Assembly: GCF_046156265.1 (NCBI RefSeq)
Contig: NZ_JAWDIR010000045.1
Span: 266,888-330,887 of the forward strand
Direction of reading: 5' to 3'
Length of the DNA stretch: 64,000 bases
Source of the DNA: CAMDHY01 sp046156265
GTDB lineage: Bacteria > Pseudomonadota > Alphaproteobacteria > Rhizobiales > Segnochrobactraceae
Shown here: piece by piece, positions 33,263-41,688 of the stretch
Layout of the letters: each line of letters starts with the position of its first letter
How positions within the stretch are numbered: position 1 is the first letter of the stretch
Position numbers and translations under genes: made by a program
Notes under the pieces: generated by a model
The model's database searches: none
What the model was told of the DNA's origin: nothing
What the model saw: the letters and a program-made list of their open reading frames with translations, nothing else

Positions 33263-33316
33263 GCTTTTGGACTGAATAATGCACAGCAGGTCGCGCGCAG
33301 AGGCGCATCCTCAAAG

Positions 33317-33757
33317 ATGAATTGGCTGGCGATGTCTCCTCACCGACTTCTTCTGATCCTTCCACCTTTGGCAATACTGTTATCCTCGACGGCCGGAGCG
33401 GCGGAACCGGCGGCCCGCGGCAGCACCGGGCTGTCGCCGCTCACCGTCTCCGTCCGCAACACCGGCAGCGAGCCGATCGCCTGCGGCGCCGCCGTGGCGC
33501 ACTGGTTCTCCGTCGAGCTCGGCACCGCCGCCGCCGGCGCGGCCGTGACGATCCCCTTGTGGCGCGACCCGGCAACCGGCGCCGTCTTCACTCTCAACCC
33601 GTCGCAGGACCGGCTGCCGATCGAGCGGCTGTGGTGCGGCCTCGCCGGCCGCTCCTGGGCGACGCGCTCCGAGATCACCCTGCCCCGCAAGCCGGGCACG
33701 GCCGACGACATCGCGCTCGCCTGCACGGCCGAAGCCGAGCGCCTCGCCTGCCGGTGA
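33317..33757 (+). CDS. Hypothetical small exported protein
   Basis: A 146-residue product with a likely signal peptide (MSPHRLLLILPPLAILLSS core, cleavage near STAGA-A). The mature part is about 115 residues with four cysteines (IACGAA, LWCGLA, LACTAEA, LACR at the end), possibly two disulfides, and looks like a small beta-rich periplasmic domain. I do not recognise the family. No ribosome site is clear: ATG 33317 or 33332 could start it. It is on the opposite strand from both transporter operons and converges with the dctP gene. The coding signal is moderate. Confidence 0.6.
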   Translation: MNWLAMSPHRLLLILPPLAILLSSTAGAAEPAARGSTGLSPLTVSVRNTGSEPIACGAAVAHWFSVELGTAAAGAAVTIPLWRDPATGAVFTLNPSQDRLPIERLWCGLAGRSWATRSEITLPRKPGTADDIALACTAEAERLACR

Positions 33758-33812
33758 GGGGCGGCGCGCACCGCGCCCGCCCCCGCCGCGACCCCGATGG
33801 CGGCCGTTGTCC

Positions 33813-34832
33813 TCACTTGCCGGCCTTCTCCTCGACCACCTTGTAGAGGATGTCGTACTCGGCCTTCACGGCCGGGTTGGCGCCGACGACCTCTTCGCCG
33901 ATCTTGCGGAAGTTGGTCATCATCGCCTGCTGCTGGTCGGCCGGCAGCGCCAGCACGACGCCGCCATTGTCGGTCCACACCTTGTTGGCGCGCGCGAGGT
34001 TCTCGACGCCCCACGGGAACACCGACACCTCGGCGGCACGGCCGGCGGCGCGGATCGCCTCCTGCACCTCGGGCGTCTGCGCCTGGAACCACGCCTCGTT
34101 GACGAGCGCCACCGACAGGATCTGCGTGAAGTTGAGGTCGGTGACGTTCTTCGCCACGTCGTAGTACTTGAAGGCGGTGAGGATCGGCATGCCGGCGAGC
34201 ATGCCGTCGATGCCGCCCGACTGCAGCTGCGGCACCACTTCCGACAGCGGCAGCGGCGACGGGATGGCGCCGAGCGATTCCATCGGCTTCATCTGCAGCG
34301 GCGAGGCGAAGGTGCGGATCTTCAGGCCCTTGAAGCCCTCGAGGGTGTCGACGGGCTGGCGCGTCAGCGCGATCGTCGGCGAGTTGAAGATCGCCCCGAT
34401 GACCCGCACGCCCTTGTCGAGGAACATCGTCTCGAGGTGGTCGCGATAGGCCGGGTCGTGGACGACGGCGACGAGGTTCTCCGGCGAGGAGAACAGGCCC
34501 GGCACGTCGAAGATCTGGAAGCGCGGATCGACCGGCGTCAGGAAGGCGGTCGGCGAGATGAACGATTCGATGGTGCCGAGCACGACGCCCTCGGCCATCT
34601 GCGGGATCGCGCCGAGCTGGCTCGCCGGATAGATCTCCGTCGTCACCGCACCGCCAGCGCGCGTCTGCAGCTCGGCGGCGAACTGCTTCTGCCACTCGTG
34701 CTGGACGTCGTTGATGGTGGCGTTGGCGAGCTTCATCACCGACTGCGCGGCGGCGGGCGCGGCCGCCAGCGTCAGCGCGAGGGCCGTGACGGCGAGCCGC
34801 CCGAGAGTGGAACGCATCTTCCAGGTCGACAT
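33813..34832 (-). CDS. TRAP transporter substrate-binding protein, DctP family
   Basis: The 339-residue periplasmic protein has a signal peptide (cleavage after APAAAQ) and the DctP fold; the segment LEGFKGLKIRTFASPLQM contains the arginine that binds the ligand carboxylate in this family. TRAP systems carry organic acids using a sodium or proton gradient. The three TRAP genes follow directly after the FHMPC dehydrogenase gene (dctQ 2 bases after it), so the ligand may be a pyridine carboxylate such as 4-pyridoxate. That is inference. It is the last gene of a long minus-strand run. Confidence 0.9.
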   Translation of the reverse strand: MSTWKMRSTLGRLAVTALALTLAAAPAAAQSVMKLANATINDVQHEWQKQFAAELQTRAGGAVTTEIYPASQLGAIPQMAEGVVLGTIESFISPTAFLTPVDPRFQIFDVPGLFSSPENLVAVVHDPAYRDHLETMFLDKGVRVIGAIFNSPTIALTRQPVDTLEGFKGLKIRTFASPLQMKPMESLGAIPSPLPLSEVVPQLQSGGIDGMLAGMPILTAFKYYDVAKNVTDLNFTQILSVALVNEAWFQAQTPEVQEAIRAAGRAAEVSVFPWGVENLARANKVWTDNGGVVLALPADQQQAMMTNFRKIGEEVVGANPAVKAEYDILYKVVEEKAGK

Positions 34833-34846
34833 CGCGGAAACCCTCC

Positions 34847-36124
34847 TCAGGAAACGAGACCGGTGAGCGCCAGCGACAGCGCCGGCCAGTAGGTGATGAC
34901 GGCGAGCGCCACGATCTGCACCGCCGCATAGGGCAGCACGCCCGCATAGATCTCCTGCAGCGGCAGCTTGAATAGCGACTGCGCCACGAAGACGTTGAGC
35001 CCGAACGGCGGGGTGAACATGCCGATCGACAGGTTCACCGTCATGATCACGCCGAAGTGGATGGGATCGATGCCGAGGGCCCGCACGATCGGGATGAGCA
35101 GCGGCGTCAAGACCAGGATCGCCGAGGTCGGATCGAGCAGGCAGCCGACGACGAGCAGCAGGATGTTCACGGCGATGAGGAAGCCGACCGGCGTCAGGCC
35201 GAGATCCGACACGAAGGCCGTGATCAGCTGCGGCACCTGCTGGGTGGTCAGGATGTAGGAGAACAGACCGGCCGCCGCGACGATGATCAGCACCTGCGCC
35301 GTCAGCGCCGCCGCCTCCACCGAGGCCTCGAGGATCTGCCGCCAGCCGAGCGTGCGGTAGACGAGCGATCCCACCACGATCGCATAGGCGCAGGCGAAGC
35401 CGCCGGCCTCCGTCGGCGAGAACCAGCCGAGGAAGACGCCGCCGAGCACCAGCACCGGCATCAGGAGCGCGCCCGCCGCCCGCACCGTCGCCGTCAGCGC
35501 GGCCGCGGCCGAGAACCGCCCGCCGGCACGGTCGCCGCCGCTGCGGCGGGCGTGCCAGACGACGGCGACGCCCATCAGCAGCGCGATGAACAGCCCCGGC
35601 AGGATGCCGGCGATGAACAGCTTCTGGACCGATTCCTCCGCCGCCGCGCCGTAGAGGATCATCGCGATCGAGGGCGGGATGACGATGGCGATCGAGGCGC
35701 TGGAGGCGATCAGGCCGGCGGCGTTGCGCCGCGAGTAGCCGGCCCCGAGCAGCCCGCCATAGAGGCTCTTGCCGACGGCGGCGACCGTCGCCGGGCTCGA
35801 GCCGGAGACGGCGCCGAGCACGGTGCCGGTACCGAGCACCGTGAGGCCGAGGCTGCCCGGCACGTGGCCGATCAACGACTGCACGAAGACGATCAGCCGG
35901 TCGGCGATGCCGCTGCGCTGGATCAGTTCGCCCGCCAGGATGAAGAACGGCACCGCCAGCAGCGCGTAGCTCGACAGCGAGCCGAACATCACCTGCTGCA
36001 GCACGATCGGCGGGATCGGCAGCACGAAGACGAGGGTCGCCACCGCGCCGGCGAGGAAGACGACAAAGATCGGCGCCCCGAGAAGGAGCAGCCCGACCGG
36101 CAGCAGCGCCAACGTGAAGGTCAT
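34847..36124 (-). CDS. TRAP transporter large permease, DctM family
   Basis: The 425-residue protein has about twelve helices and DctM motifs such as PFFILAGELIQRSGIADR, GAVSGSSPATVAAVGKSL and MFTPPFGLNVFVAQSL. It forms the ion-coupled transport channel. Its ATG overlaps the dctQ stop (ATGA) and dctP follows after 14 bases. The three genes make a complete TRAP system. Confidence 0.93.
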   Translation of the reverse strand: MTFTLALLPVGLLLLGAPIFVVFLAGAVATLVFVLPIPPIVLQQVMFGSLSSYALLAVPFFILAGELIQRSGIADRLIVFVQSLIGHVPGSLGLTVLGTGTVLGAVSGSSPATVAAVGKSLYGGLLGAGYSRRNAAGLIASSASIAIVIPPSIAMILYGAAAEESVQKLFIAGILPGLFIALLMGVAVVWHARRSGGDRAGGRFSAAAALTATVRAAGALLMPVLVLGGVFLGWFSPTEAGGFACAYAIVVGSLVYRTLGWRQILEASVEAAALTAQVLIIVAAAGLFSYILTTQQVPQLITAFVSDLGLTPVGFLIAVNILLLVVGCLLDPTSAILVLTPLLIPIVRALGIDPIHFGVIMTVNLSIGMFTPPFGLNVFVAQSLFKLPLQEIYAGVLPYAAVQIVALAVITYWPALSLALTGLVS

Positions 36125-36675
36125 CGCGCGCCCTCCGCGTGGCGCGCTTCGCCCCGCACCAGCGCCGTCAGGTCGGCGACGACGAGCGCCGCGGCGACGA
36201 GGGCGGTGGCGACGAAGCCGACGAACACACCGGCGTGCGGGATCGCCATCGGCAGTTCGAGCGCCATGCTCCTCTGGTCGAGAGCGGCGATGCGGCCGAT
36301 GAAGCCGAACGACTGCCAGGCGGCATAGCCGCAGGCGAGTGCGGTCACCGCACCGGTGAGCGCATCGCGCAGGCGCCGCAGCCGCACGGCCCCTGCTCCG
36401 GCGAGGAGGTCGAGCGCCAGGTTGCGCCGTTCCGCCGTGACGACAGCGAGGCCGATCATGACGATCCACACCTGCGAGTAGACGAGGAACTCGTCCGAGC
36501 CGATCCACTGCACGCCGGCGACATAGCGCGCCGCCGCGTTGACGACGTTGACCGCCACCATCACCAGCAGGATCAACCCAAGCAGCACGCGCAGCACCCG
36601 CTCGGCGGCGAGCGCAAGGCGGTGGCCGGCGTGCGGCACGGCACCGTTTCCCGAAAGGGTGGGAGCGGCGGCCAT
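36121..36675 (-). CDS. TRAP transporter small permease, DctQ family
   Basis: The 184-residue protein has four helices in the DctQ pattern, with NVVNAAARYVAGVQWIGSDE and RRNLALDLLAG typical of the family. It pairs with DctM in the membrane. It starts 2 bases after the FHMPC dehydrogenase stop and overlaps dctM by 4 bases, so transporter and enzyme are co-transcribed and probably co-translated. Confidence 0.9.
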   Translation of the reverse strand: MAAAPTLSGNGAVPHAGHRLALAAERVLRVLLGLILLVMVAVNVVNAAARYVAGVQWIGSDEFLVYSQVWIVMIGLAVVTAERRNLALDLLAGAGAVRLRRLRDALTGAVTALACGYAAWQSFGFIGRIAALDQRSMALELPMAIPHAGVFVGFVATALVAAALVVADLTALVRGEARHAEGAR

Positions 36676-36677
36676 CG

Positions 36678-37604
36678 CTACTCGCGTCCCTCCAGGGCAC
36701 GGCGGACGGCGACGAGCCGCTTCGCCCGCTCGGCCTGCAGCTCGGCGACCCGCTCCGGCGTGTAGGAGAACAGCCCCTCGCCCGACTTGATGCCGAGCTT
36801 GCCGGCATCGGTCTTCTCGGTGACGAAGGTCGAGACGTCCTTGCGGTCGGCGAGGTCGGCGTTGAGGAAGCTCGACACCGAGCGGTAGATGTCGAGCCCG
36901 GCCATGTCGAGGAGCGCCATCGGGCCGATGACGCTGAGCTTGTAGCCGATGCCCCAGGAAACCACCGTGTCGAGCCCCTCGGCGTCGATGACACCGCGCT
37001 CGACGAGGTCGATCGCCTCGCGCAGCAGGGCGTAGAGCACGCGGTTCTCGACGAAGCCCGGCACGTCCTTCTTCACCACCACCGGCAGCAGGCCGAGCTG
37101 ACGGATGAGGGCGACGATCGCCTCCACCGTCGCCGGCGCGGTCTTCTCGCCACCGATCACCTCGATCATCGGGATGATGTGCGGCGGGTTCGACCAGTGC
37201 ATGCCGACGAGGCGGGCCGGGTTCGACAGGAAGCGCTGCAGCTCGGTGATCGGGATGCCCGAGGTGTCGGAGGCGACGATGGTGTCGGCCGGCACCAGCG
37301 GGTCGAGCGCCCGGTAGACCGCCGCCTTCACCTCGAGGTTCTCCGGCACGTTCTCGATGACGAGATCGGCGCCGGCCACCGCCGCGGCGAGGTCGTCGGC
37401 GAAGCTCACCTCGCCCTCCCCGCCGTCCGGCACGGCGACGCCGAGGCGGTCGAGCACGCCGCGGGCGAGCGGCAGCATCGCCTTCGCGCGCTCAACCGCC
37501 GCCGGCGCCGTGTCGTAGACGCGCACGGCAAGACCGCCGCGGGCGAGGCGGGCCGCCATGCCCGGGCCCATCGTGCCGAGCCCGATGATCGCCACCGTGC
37601 GCAT
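36678..37604 (-). CDS. Probable 5-formyl-3-hydroxy-2-methylpyridine-4-carboxylate 5-dehydrogenase
   Basis: In M. loti this NAD-dependent enzyme (FHMPC dehydrogenase) oxidises the 5-formyl group to give 3-hydroxy-2-methylpyridine-4,5-dicarboxylate; it is related to 3-hydroxyacyl-CoA dehydrogenases. The 308-residue protein has the NAD motif GLGTMG (residues 8-13), catalytic H136 with E148 (GMHWSNPPHIIPMIEV), and the C-terminal helix domain with KDVPGFVENRVLYALLREA. HWSNPPHIIP, ALLDMAGLDIYRSVSSFLN and the ending agree closely with the M. loti protein as I remember it. AGGGGAG precedes the ATG. A generic hydroxyacid dehydrogenase remains possible but is less likely in this context. Confidence 0.78.
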   Translation of the reverse strand: MRTVAIIGLGTMGPGMAARLARGGLAVRVYDTAPAAVERAKAMLPLARGVLDRLGVAVPDGGEGEVSFADDLAAAVAGADLVIENVPENLEVKAAVYRALDPLVPADTIVASDTSGIPITELQRFLSNPARLVGMHWSNPPHIIPMIEVIGGEKTAPATVEAIVALIRQLGLLPVVVKKDVPGFVENRVLYALLREAIDLVERGVIDAEGLDTVVSWGIGYKLSVIGPMALLDMAGLDIYRSVSSFLNADLADRKDVSTFVTEKTDAGKLGIKSGEGLFSYTPERVAELQAERAKRLVAVRRALEGRE

Positions 37605-37619
37605 CGTCTTGAGCTCCCC

Positions 37620-38243
37620 TCAGGCCGCGCTGGCGGCCGGCTTGGCGCCGGTCGCGGTCTGGAAGGCCGGACGGGCCTCGATGCCCTTCAGCCAGCGGGC
37701 GATGTTGTCGCTCGGACCGCGGGTGATCGGGAAGTCCATGCAGCGCTTCAGGATCGGCGCCAGCGCGATGTCGGCGATGGTGAGCTTGCCGAGCGCCAGG
37801 AAGTCCTTGCCCGCGAGGTGCGCGTCGACGAGCGCCAGCTGGTCGGCGAGGTCCTTCTCGGCCGCCGGATAGCCGGGGCTGCGCTCTTCCGGCTTCAGCT
37901 TCGATTCCTTGAAGGCGGCGAGGTAGCCCGGGTTGATGGCGGCGAGGACGAAGTCCATCCACCGCTCGACCTCGGTGCGCTCGGCCGGCGTCGCGCCGGT
38001 CAGGCCCTCGGCCTTGGTGGCGGCGAGGTAGCGCAGGATGGTGTTCGATTCCCAGATGACGACGTCGCCGTCGACCAGCGTCGGCACCTTCGACGTCGGG
38101 TTCAGCGCCTTGTATTCGGCGCTCTGGGTGTTGCCGAACTGCCGGCCGTAGTCCTCGCGCGTGTAGGGCACGCCGATTTCCTCGAGGCAGAACAGGACCT
38201 TCTGAACATTGCCGGACGTCTGCCGGCCGAGAAGCTTGATCAC
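37620..38243 (-). CDS. Glutathione S-transferase family protein
   Basis: The 207-residue protein has a thioredoxin-like N-terminal domain with NPTSKVPTLVDGD (the cis-proline region) and the glutathione-binding ESNTILRYLA, then a helical C-terminal domain with LTIADIALAPILKRCMD. In ring-cleavage pathways family members act as cis-trans isomerases (maleylpyruvate isomerase type). Here it lies between the TRAP permease (GTGA overlap) and FHMPC dehydrogenase (15 bases), so an isomerase role on a ring-cleavage product is a testable guess. AAGGAG precedes the GTG start. Confidence 0.85.
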   Translation of the reverse strand: MIKLLGRQTSGNVQKVLFCLEEIGVPYTREDYGRQFGNTQSAEYKALNPTSKVPTLVDGDVVIWESNTILRYLAATKAEGLTGATPAERTEVERWMDFVLAAINPGYLAAFKESKLKPEERSPGYPAAEKDLADQLALVDAHLAGKDFLALGKLTIADIALAPILKRCMDFPITRGPSDNIARWLKGIEARPAFQTATGAKPAASAA

Positions 38244-40192
38244 GCGGCCTTCTCCTTCTTGTGGGTGCTTGGGGCGTCCGGCGCCGCCACGAGGCGGTGC
38301 CGGAAGAGGACGAGGGCGGCGAGACCGGCGCCCCCGAGGATGTTGGCGAAGAGTGCAAAGCTGCTGAGGCCCGCCGGCAGCACCAGGCCGAGCCCGAGCA
38401 CGACGACGGCGATCCGCACGAGCGGCGACAGGTGGCCGCCGAAGTGGCCGACGGCGGCGACCGAGACGGCCGCGGTGCCGACGAAGGCGGTGGCCGCGGC
38501 GATGGCGTCCTCGAGCGGCGTGCCGCGCAGCACCAGCGCCGGCGAGAACGCGAACAGGAACGGGATCAGGTAGGCGACCCAGGCGAGCTTCACCGCCTCG
38601 AAGCTCGTCCGCCACAGGTCCGTGCCGGCGATCTTCGCCGCCGTGATGGAAGCCAGCGCCACCGGCGGCGTCAGCATCGACATCATGCCGAAATAGAGGA
38701 TGAACAGGTGCGCCTGCATCTCCGGGATGCCGACGTCGACGAGGGCCGGCGCAAGCACGGTCGCGAGCACCACGTAGACGGCGACCGTCGGCATGCCCAT
38801 GCCGAAGACGATCGCCACCAGCGCCACGAAGACCAGCAGCAGGAAGGCGTTGCCGCCGCTCGCCGCGATCGCCGTGCCGGCGAGCGAGAAGCCGAGGCCG
38901 GTGAGCGAGACGACGCCGATGATGAGGCCGGCCGCCGCCGTCACCAGCACCAGCGGCGCCGCCGAGAGACCGGTCGCCACCACCGCCTCGACGAGCATGC
39001 GCGGGCCGAGACGACGCCCCTCGTAGGAGCGCAGCACCGAGACCACCACGAGGGAGGCGAGCGCCATCAGCACCGCCGCCTGCGGGCGGGTGTCGAAGGC
39101 GATGAAGGCGACGAAGAGGACGACGAACGGCACCAGGAAATGCAGCCCGTCGAGGACGGTGCGGCCGAGCGGCGGCAGGTCCTCGCGCGACAGGCCGCGG
39201 ATGCCGTCGCGGGCGGCGATTCGGTCGACCTGCACGAAGATCGCCGCGAAATAGAGCAGCGCAGGCACCGTCGCGGCGATCAGCACCTCGGTGTACGGCA
39301 CGCGCAGATAGTCGGCCATGACGAAGGCGGCCGAGCCCATCACCGGCGGCAAGAGCTGGCCACCCGTCGAGGCGGCCGCCTCCACCGCTCCGGCGACGGC
39401 CGGGCGGAAGCCGGTGCGCTTCATCATCGGGATGGTGACGATGCCGGTGCCGACGACGTTCGAGACGGCGTTGCCGGAGATCGAGCCGAACAGGGCCGAG
39501 GCGCCGACGGCGGCCTTCGCCGAACCGCCGCGATAGCGCCCGAAGACGGCGGTGGCGAGCCCGGTCAGGTAGTCGCCGCCGCCGGTGAGGCGCAGCAACT
39601 CGCCGAACAGCACGAACGGGATGACGATCTCCACCGCGACGCGCAGCGGCAGGCCGAGCAGGCCGTTGGGGTCGAGCACGAGATAGATCGGCAGCCGCGA
39701 CGGTGCGGTCGACGGCATCCCGATCATCGGGCCGACGAGGACGAAACCGACGAAGATCGCGACGACCAGCGCGATCATCGCGCCGACCGTGCGCCACAGG
39801 CAGACGAGCAGGCCGACGACCAGCACCGTCGAAAGCGCCACCAGCCAGGTCGGCCGGAGCGCCGCGCGGATCGAGAGCCACGGGTAGGCCCAGGCGATGA
39901 ACAGGCAGATCGCCAGCAGCACCGCTCCGGCCGCGACCGCGAGCCAGAACACCGACGGTCGGGTGCCGCTCGCGAGCACGACGGCCGCGACCGCCAGCGA
40001 CAGGCCGGCGGCGACGGCGAGCGGCTGCTCGACGAACAGCGTCAGCCCGGCGAGGCGCGGCAGTTCCAGGAGCCAGGCGAGGGACAGAGCGACGAGCGCT
40101 GCCGCGAGGACGGCGGCCAGCAACGGGAGCTTGCCGCCGGCTCCGGCCGGCAGCTCCTCGCGTGGAGCCGTCCTCTCGGCGATCGTCGCCAT
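38240..40192 (-). CDS. Fused TRAP transporter permease (4TM/12TM, TAXI type)
   Basis: The 650-residue membrane protein joins the small and large TRAP permease domains, the form that works with TAXI binding proteins. It has about 16 to 18 helices and the family segments GSISGNAVSNVVGTGIVTIP and ASTGGQLLPPVMGSAAFVMA. The polar end (HKKEKAA) overlaps the GTG of the glutathione transferase gene. The TAXI binding protein gene is 31 bases upstream. This is a second TRAP system in the same gene run, next to DctPQM. Confidence 0.92.
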   Translation of the reverse strand: MATIAERTAPREELPAGAGGKLPLLAAVLAAALVALSLAWLLELPRLAGLTLFVEQPLAVAAGLSLAVAAVVLASGTRPSVFWLAVAAGAVLLAICLFIAWAYPWLSIRAALRPTWLVALSTVLVVGLLVCLWRTVGAMIALVVAIFVGFVLVGPMIGMPSTAPSRLPIYLVLDPNGLLGLPLRVAVEIVIPFVLFGELLRLTGGGDYLTGLATAVFGRYRGGSAKAAVGASALFGSISGNAVSNVVGTGIVTIPMMKRTGFRPAVAGAVEAAASTGGQLLPPVMGSAAFVMADYLRVPYTEVLIAATVPALLYFAAIFVQVDRIAARDGIRGLSREDLPPLGRTVLDGLHFLVPFVVLFVAFIAFDTRPQAAVLMALASLVVVSVLRSYEGRRLGPRMLVEAVVATGLSAAPLVLVTAAAGLIIGVVSLTGLGFSLAGTAIAASGGNAFLLLVFVALVAIVFGMGMPTVAVYVVLATVLAPALVDVGIPEMQAHLFILYFGMMSMLTPPVALASITAAKIAGTDLWRTSFEAVKLAWVAYLIPFLFAFSPALVLRGTPLEDAIAAATAFVGTAAVSVAAVGHFGGHLSPLVRIAVVVLGLGLVLPAGLSSFALFANILGGAGLAALVLFRHRLVAAPDAPSTHKKEKAA

Positions 40193-40223
40193 GGCGCGCT
40201 CGTCTCCCGGCCAGCCTCCCGCC

Positions 40224-41174
40224 TCAGTTCGCGGTCACGCCCAGCGCCGTGGCGGCAGCGGGGTGGTGCGGGATCTGCGGATAGACGCGGCCGAGGCCGT
40301 CCGGCTTGATGGCGCCGAGCACCTTCGAGCCAGCGGCGATCTCGGCGCCCTTCTCCTTCAGAAGGGTGGCAACGGCGGCGACGCTCTCGTCCGGCACGCC
40401 GGCGCCGACGACCAGCACGTAGTCGTAGGCCATCGTCTCGATCGCGGTCGGCGCGCCGACCACCTTGTCCTCCGGCGTCACCGGGACGAGGTAGGCCTCC
40501 GGTGCCACCGCCTGCATGCGGGCGACCGCCTCGGGCGACGCGTCGAACGGCAGCCACTTCACGCCAACGGAGGAATCCGCCTCGACCACCTTGCCGCCGC
40601 GCAGCGCGAACAGCGTCGCGTCGACCCGACCGGCGACGAGTTCGTCGACGCCGTTCGCCACACTCGCCACCGGCACCACCGTGACGTCGTCCATCGACAG
40701 GCCGCCGTTCGCCAGCGCCCCCTCGACGTAAGGAACGAGGCTCGCCTGGGCGGTGAGGCCGCCGGCGACGCGCTTGCCCTTGAGGTCGGCGATCGTCTCG
40801 ATGCCGGAATCCTTGCGCACCATCAGCCCCACCGGGCTCGGGAACAGCGCCGCGACGAGGCGGATGTTCTCGAGCTTCAGGCCCTCGAACGGCCCGGTGC
40901 CGCGCACCGCGTCGCCGACGTCCGGCGTGACCACGGCGGCGAACTCGAGCTCGCCGGTGTCGACCAGCGGCAGGAAGGCGGTCGGGCCACCGAACGCCTG
41001 CACGCTGACCTCGAGGTCTGTGCCGTCGTCGATCGCCTGGCCGAGGGCGGCATTGACGCCGTAGTTCTGGGAGCCCTGCTGGCCGGAGCCGAAGCGGGCG
41101 GTGTCGGCCACCGCGGGCGCGGCGGCGAGGGCGAGGCCGAGAGTGGCGGCGGCGAGTGCGCGCAGGATCGTCAT
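40224..41174 (-). CDS. TAXI-family TRAP transporter binding protein
   Basis: The 316-residue protein has a signal peptide (cleavage after APAVA) and the TAXI pattern FGSGQQGSQNYGVNAALGQA near the mature start, with LKGKRVAGGLTAQ in the middle. It would capture the ligand for the fused permease encoded next. Ligands of TAXI systems are mostly unknown; a few bind glutamate or similar acids. The gene lies 83 bases downstream of ridA within the catabolic run. Confidence 0.9.
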   Translation of the reverse strand: MTILRALAAATLGLALAAAPAVADTARFGSGQQGSQNYGVNAALGQAIDDGTDLEVSVQAFGGPTAFLPLVDTGELEFAAVVTPDVGDAVRGTGPFEGLKLENIRLVAALFPSPVGLMVRKDSGIETIADLKGKRVAGGLTAQASLVPYVEGALANGGLSMDDVTVVPVASVANGVDELVAGRVDATLFALRGGKVVEADSSVGVKWLPFDASPEAVARMQAVAPEAYLVPVTPEDKVVGAPTAIETMAYDYVLVVGAGVPDESVAAVATLLKEKGAEIAAGSKVLGAIKPDGLGRVYPQIPHHPAAATALGVTAN

Positions 41175-41257
41175 CGTCGTGGTTCCCCTTCCCTCAGCGC
41201 CGGGGCGCCATTCGGCGTCCTCCGGCGTTTGGTCGTGCGAAAATCAGCCGCTTGCCG

Positions 41258-41647
41258 TCACTTCGGCAGCGGCTTGTAGGCGATGGCGTCGATCTCGATC
41301 TTGGTGCTGATGACCGCGCGCGCCTCGACGGTCGTGCGGGCGAGCACGGCGTTCTTGAAGTGCTCGGCGAACACCTTGTTGTAGCGGCCGAAGTCGCGGG
41401 TATCCTGGAGGTAGGTGCACGCGCGCACGACGTCGTCGAGCGTCGCGCCCTCCTCGGCGAGGATGCGCTCGATGGCGAGGATGGTCGCCCGCGTCTCCTC
41501 CTCGATGGTGCCGTCGATCATGTTGCCGTCGGCATCCTTCGGCACCTGGCCGGAGACGAAGATGAAGTCGCCGGCGCGCACCGCCGGGTGGAACGGCAGG
41601 TTCGGGTTCTTCTTGCCGATGGCGTAGTGGTCTTTCTTGTCGGACAC
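41258..41647 (-). CDS. RidA/YjgF-family enamine/imine deaminase
   Basis: RidA proteins hydrolyse reactive enamines or imines to ketones and ammonia. The 129-residue protein has the fold and a typical core (FIFVSGQVPKDADGN, VRACTYLQD, ARTTVEARAV); the arginine in LARTTVE is at the place of the catalytic arginine. The GTG follows GGAG. Its position between the LVIVD protein and a TRAP binding protein, with a ring-cleaving cupin two genes upstream, suggests that it deaminates an N-containing product of pyridine ring cleavage. That link is inference. Confidence 0.88.
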   Translation of the reverse strand: MSDKKDHYAIGKKNPNLPFHPAVRAGDFIFVSGQVPKDADGNMIDGTIEEETRATILAIERILAEEGATLDDVVRACTYLQDTRDFGRYNKVFAEHFKNAVLARTTVEARAVISTKIEIDAIAYKPLPK

Positions 41648-41688
41648 GGTTTGCGGCTCCGTCGTTCGGCAGCGGGCTGAGGCCCGGA

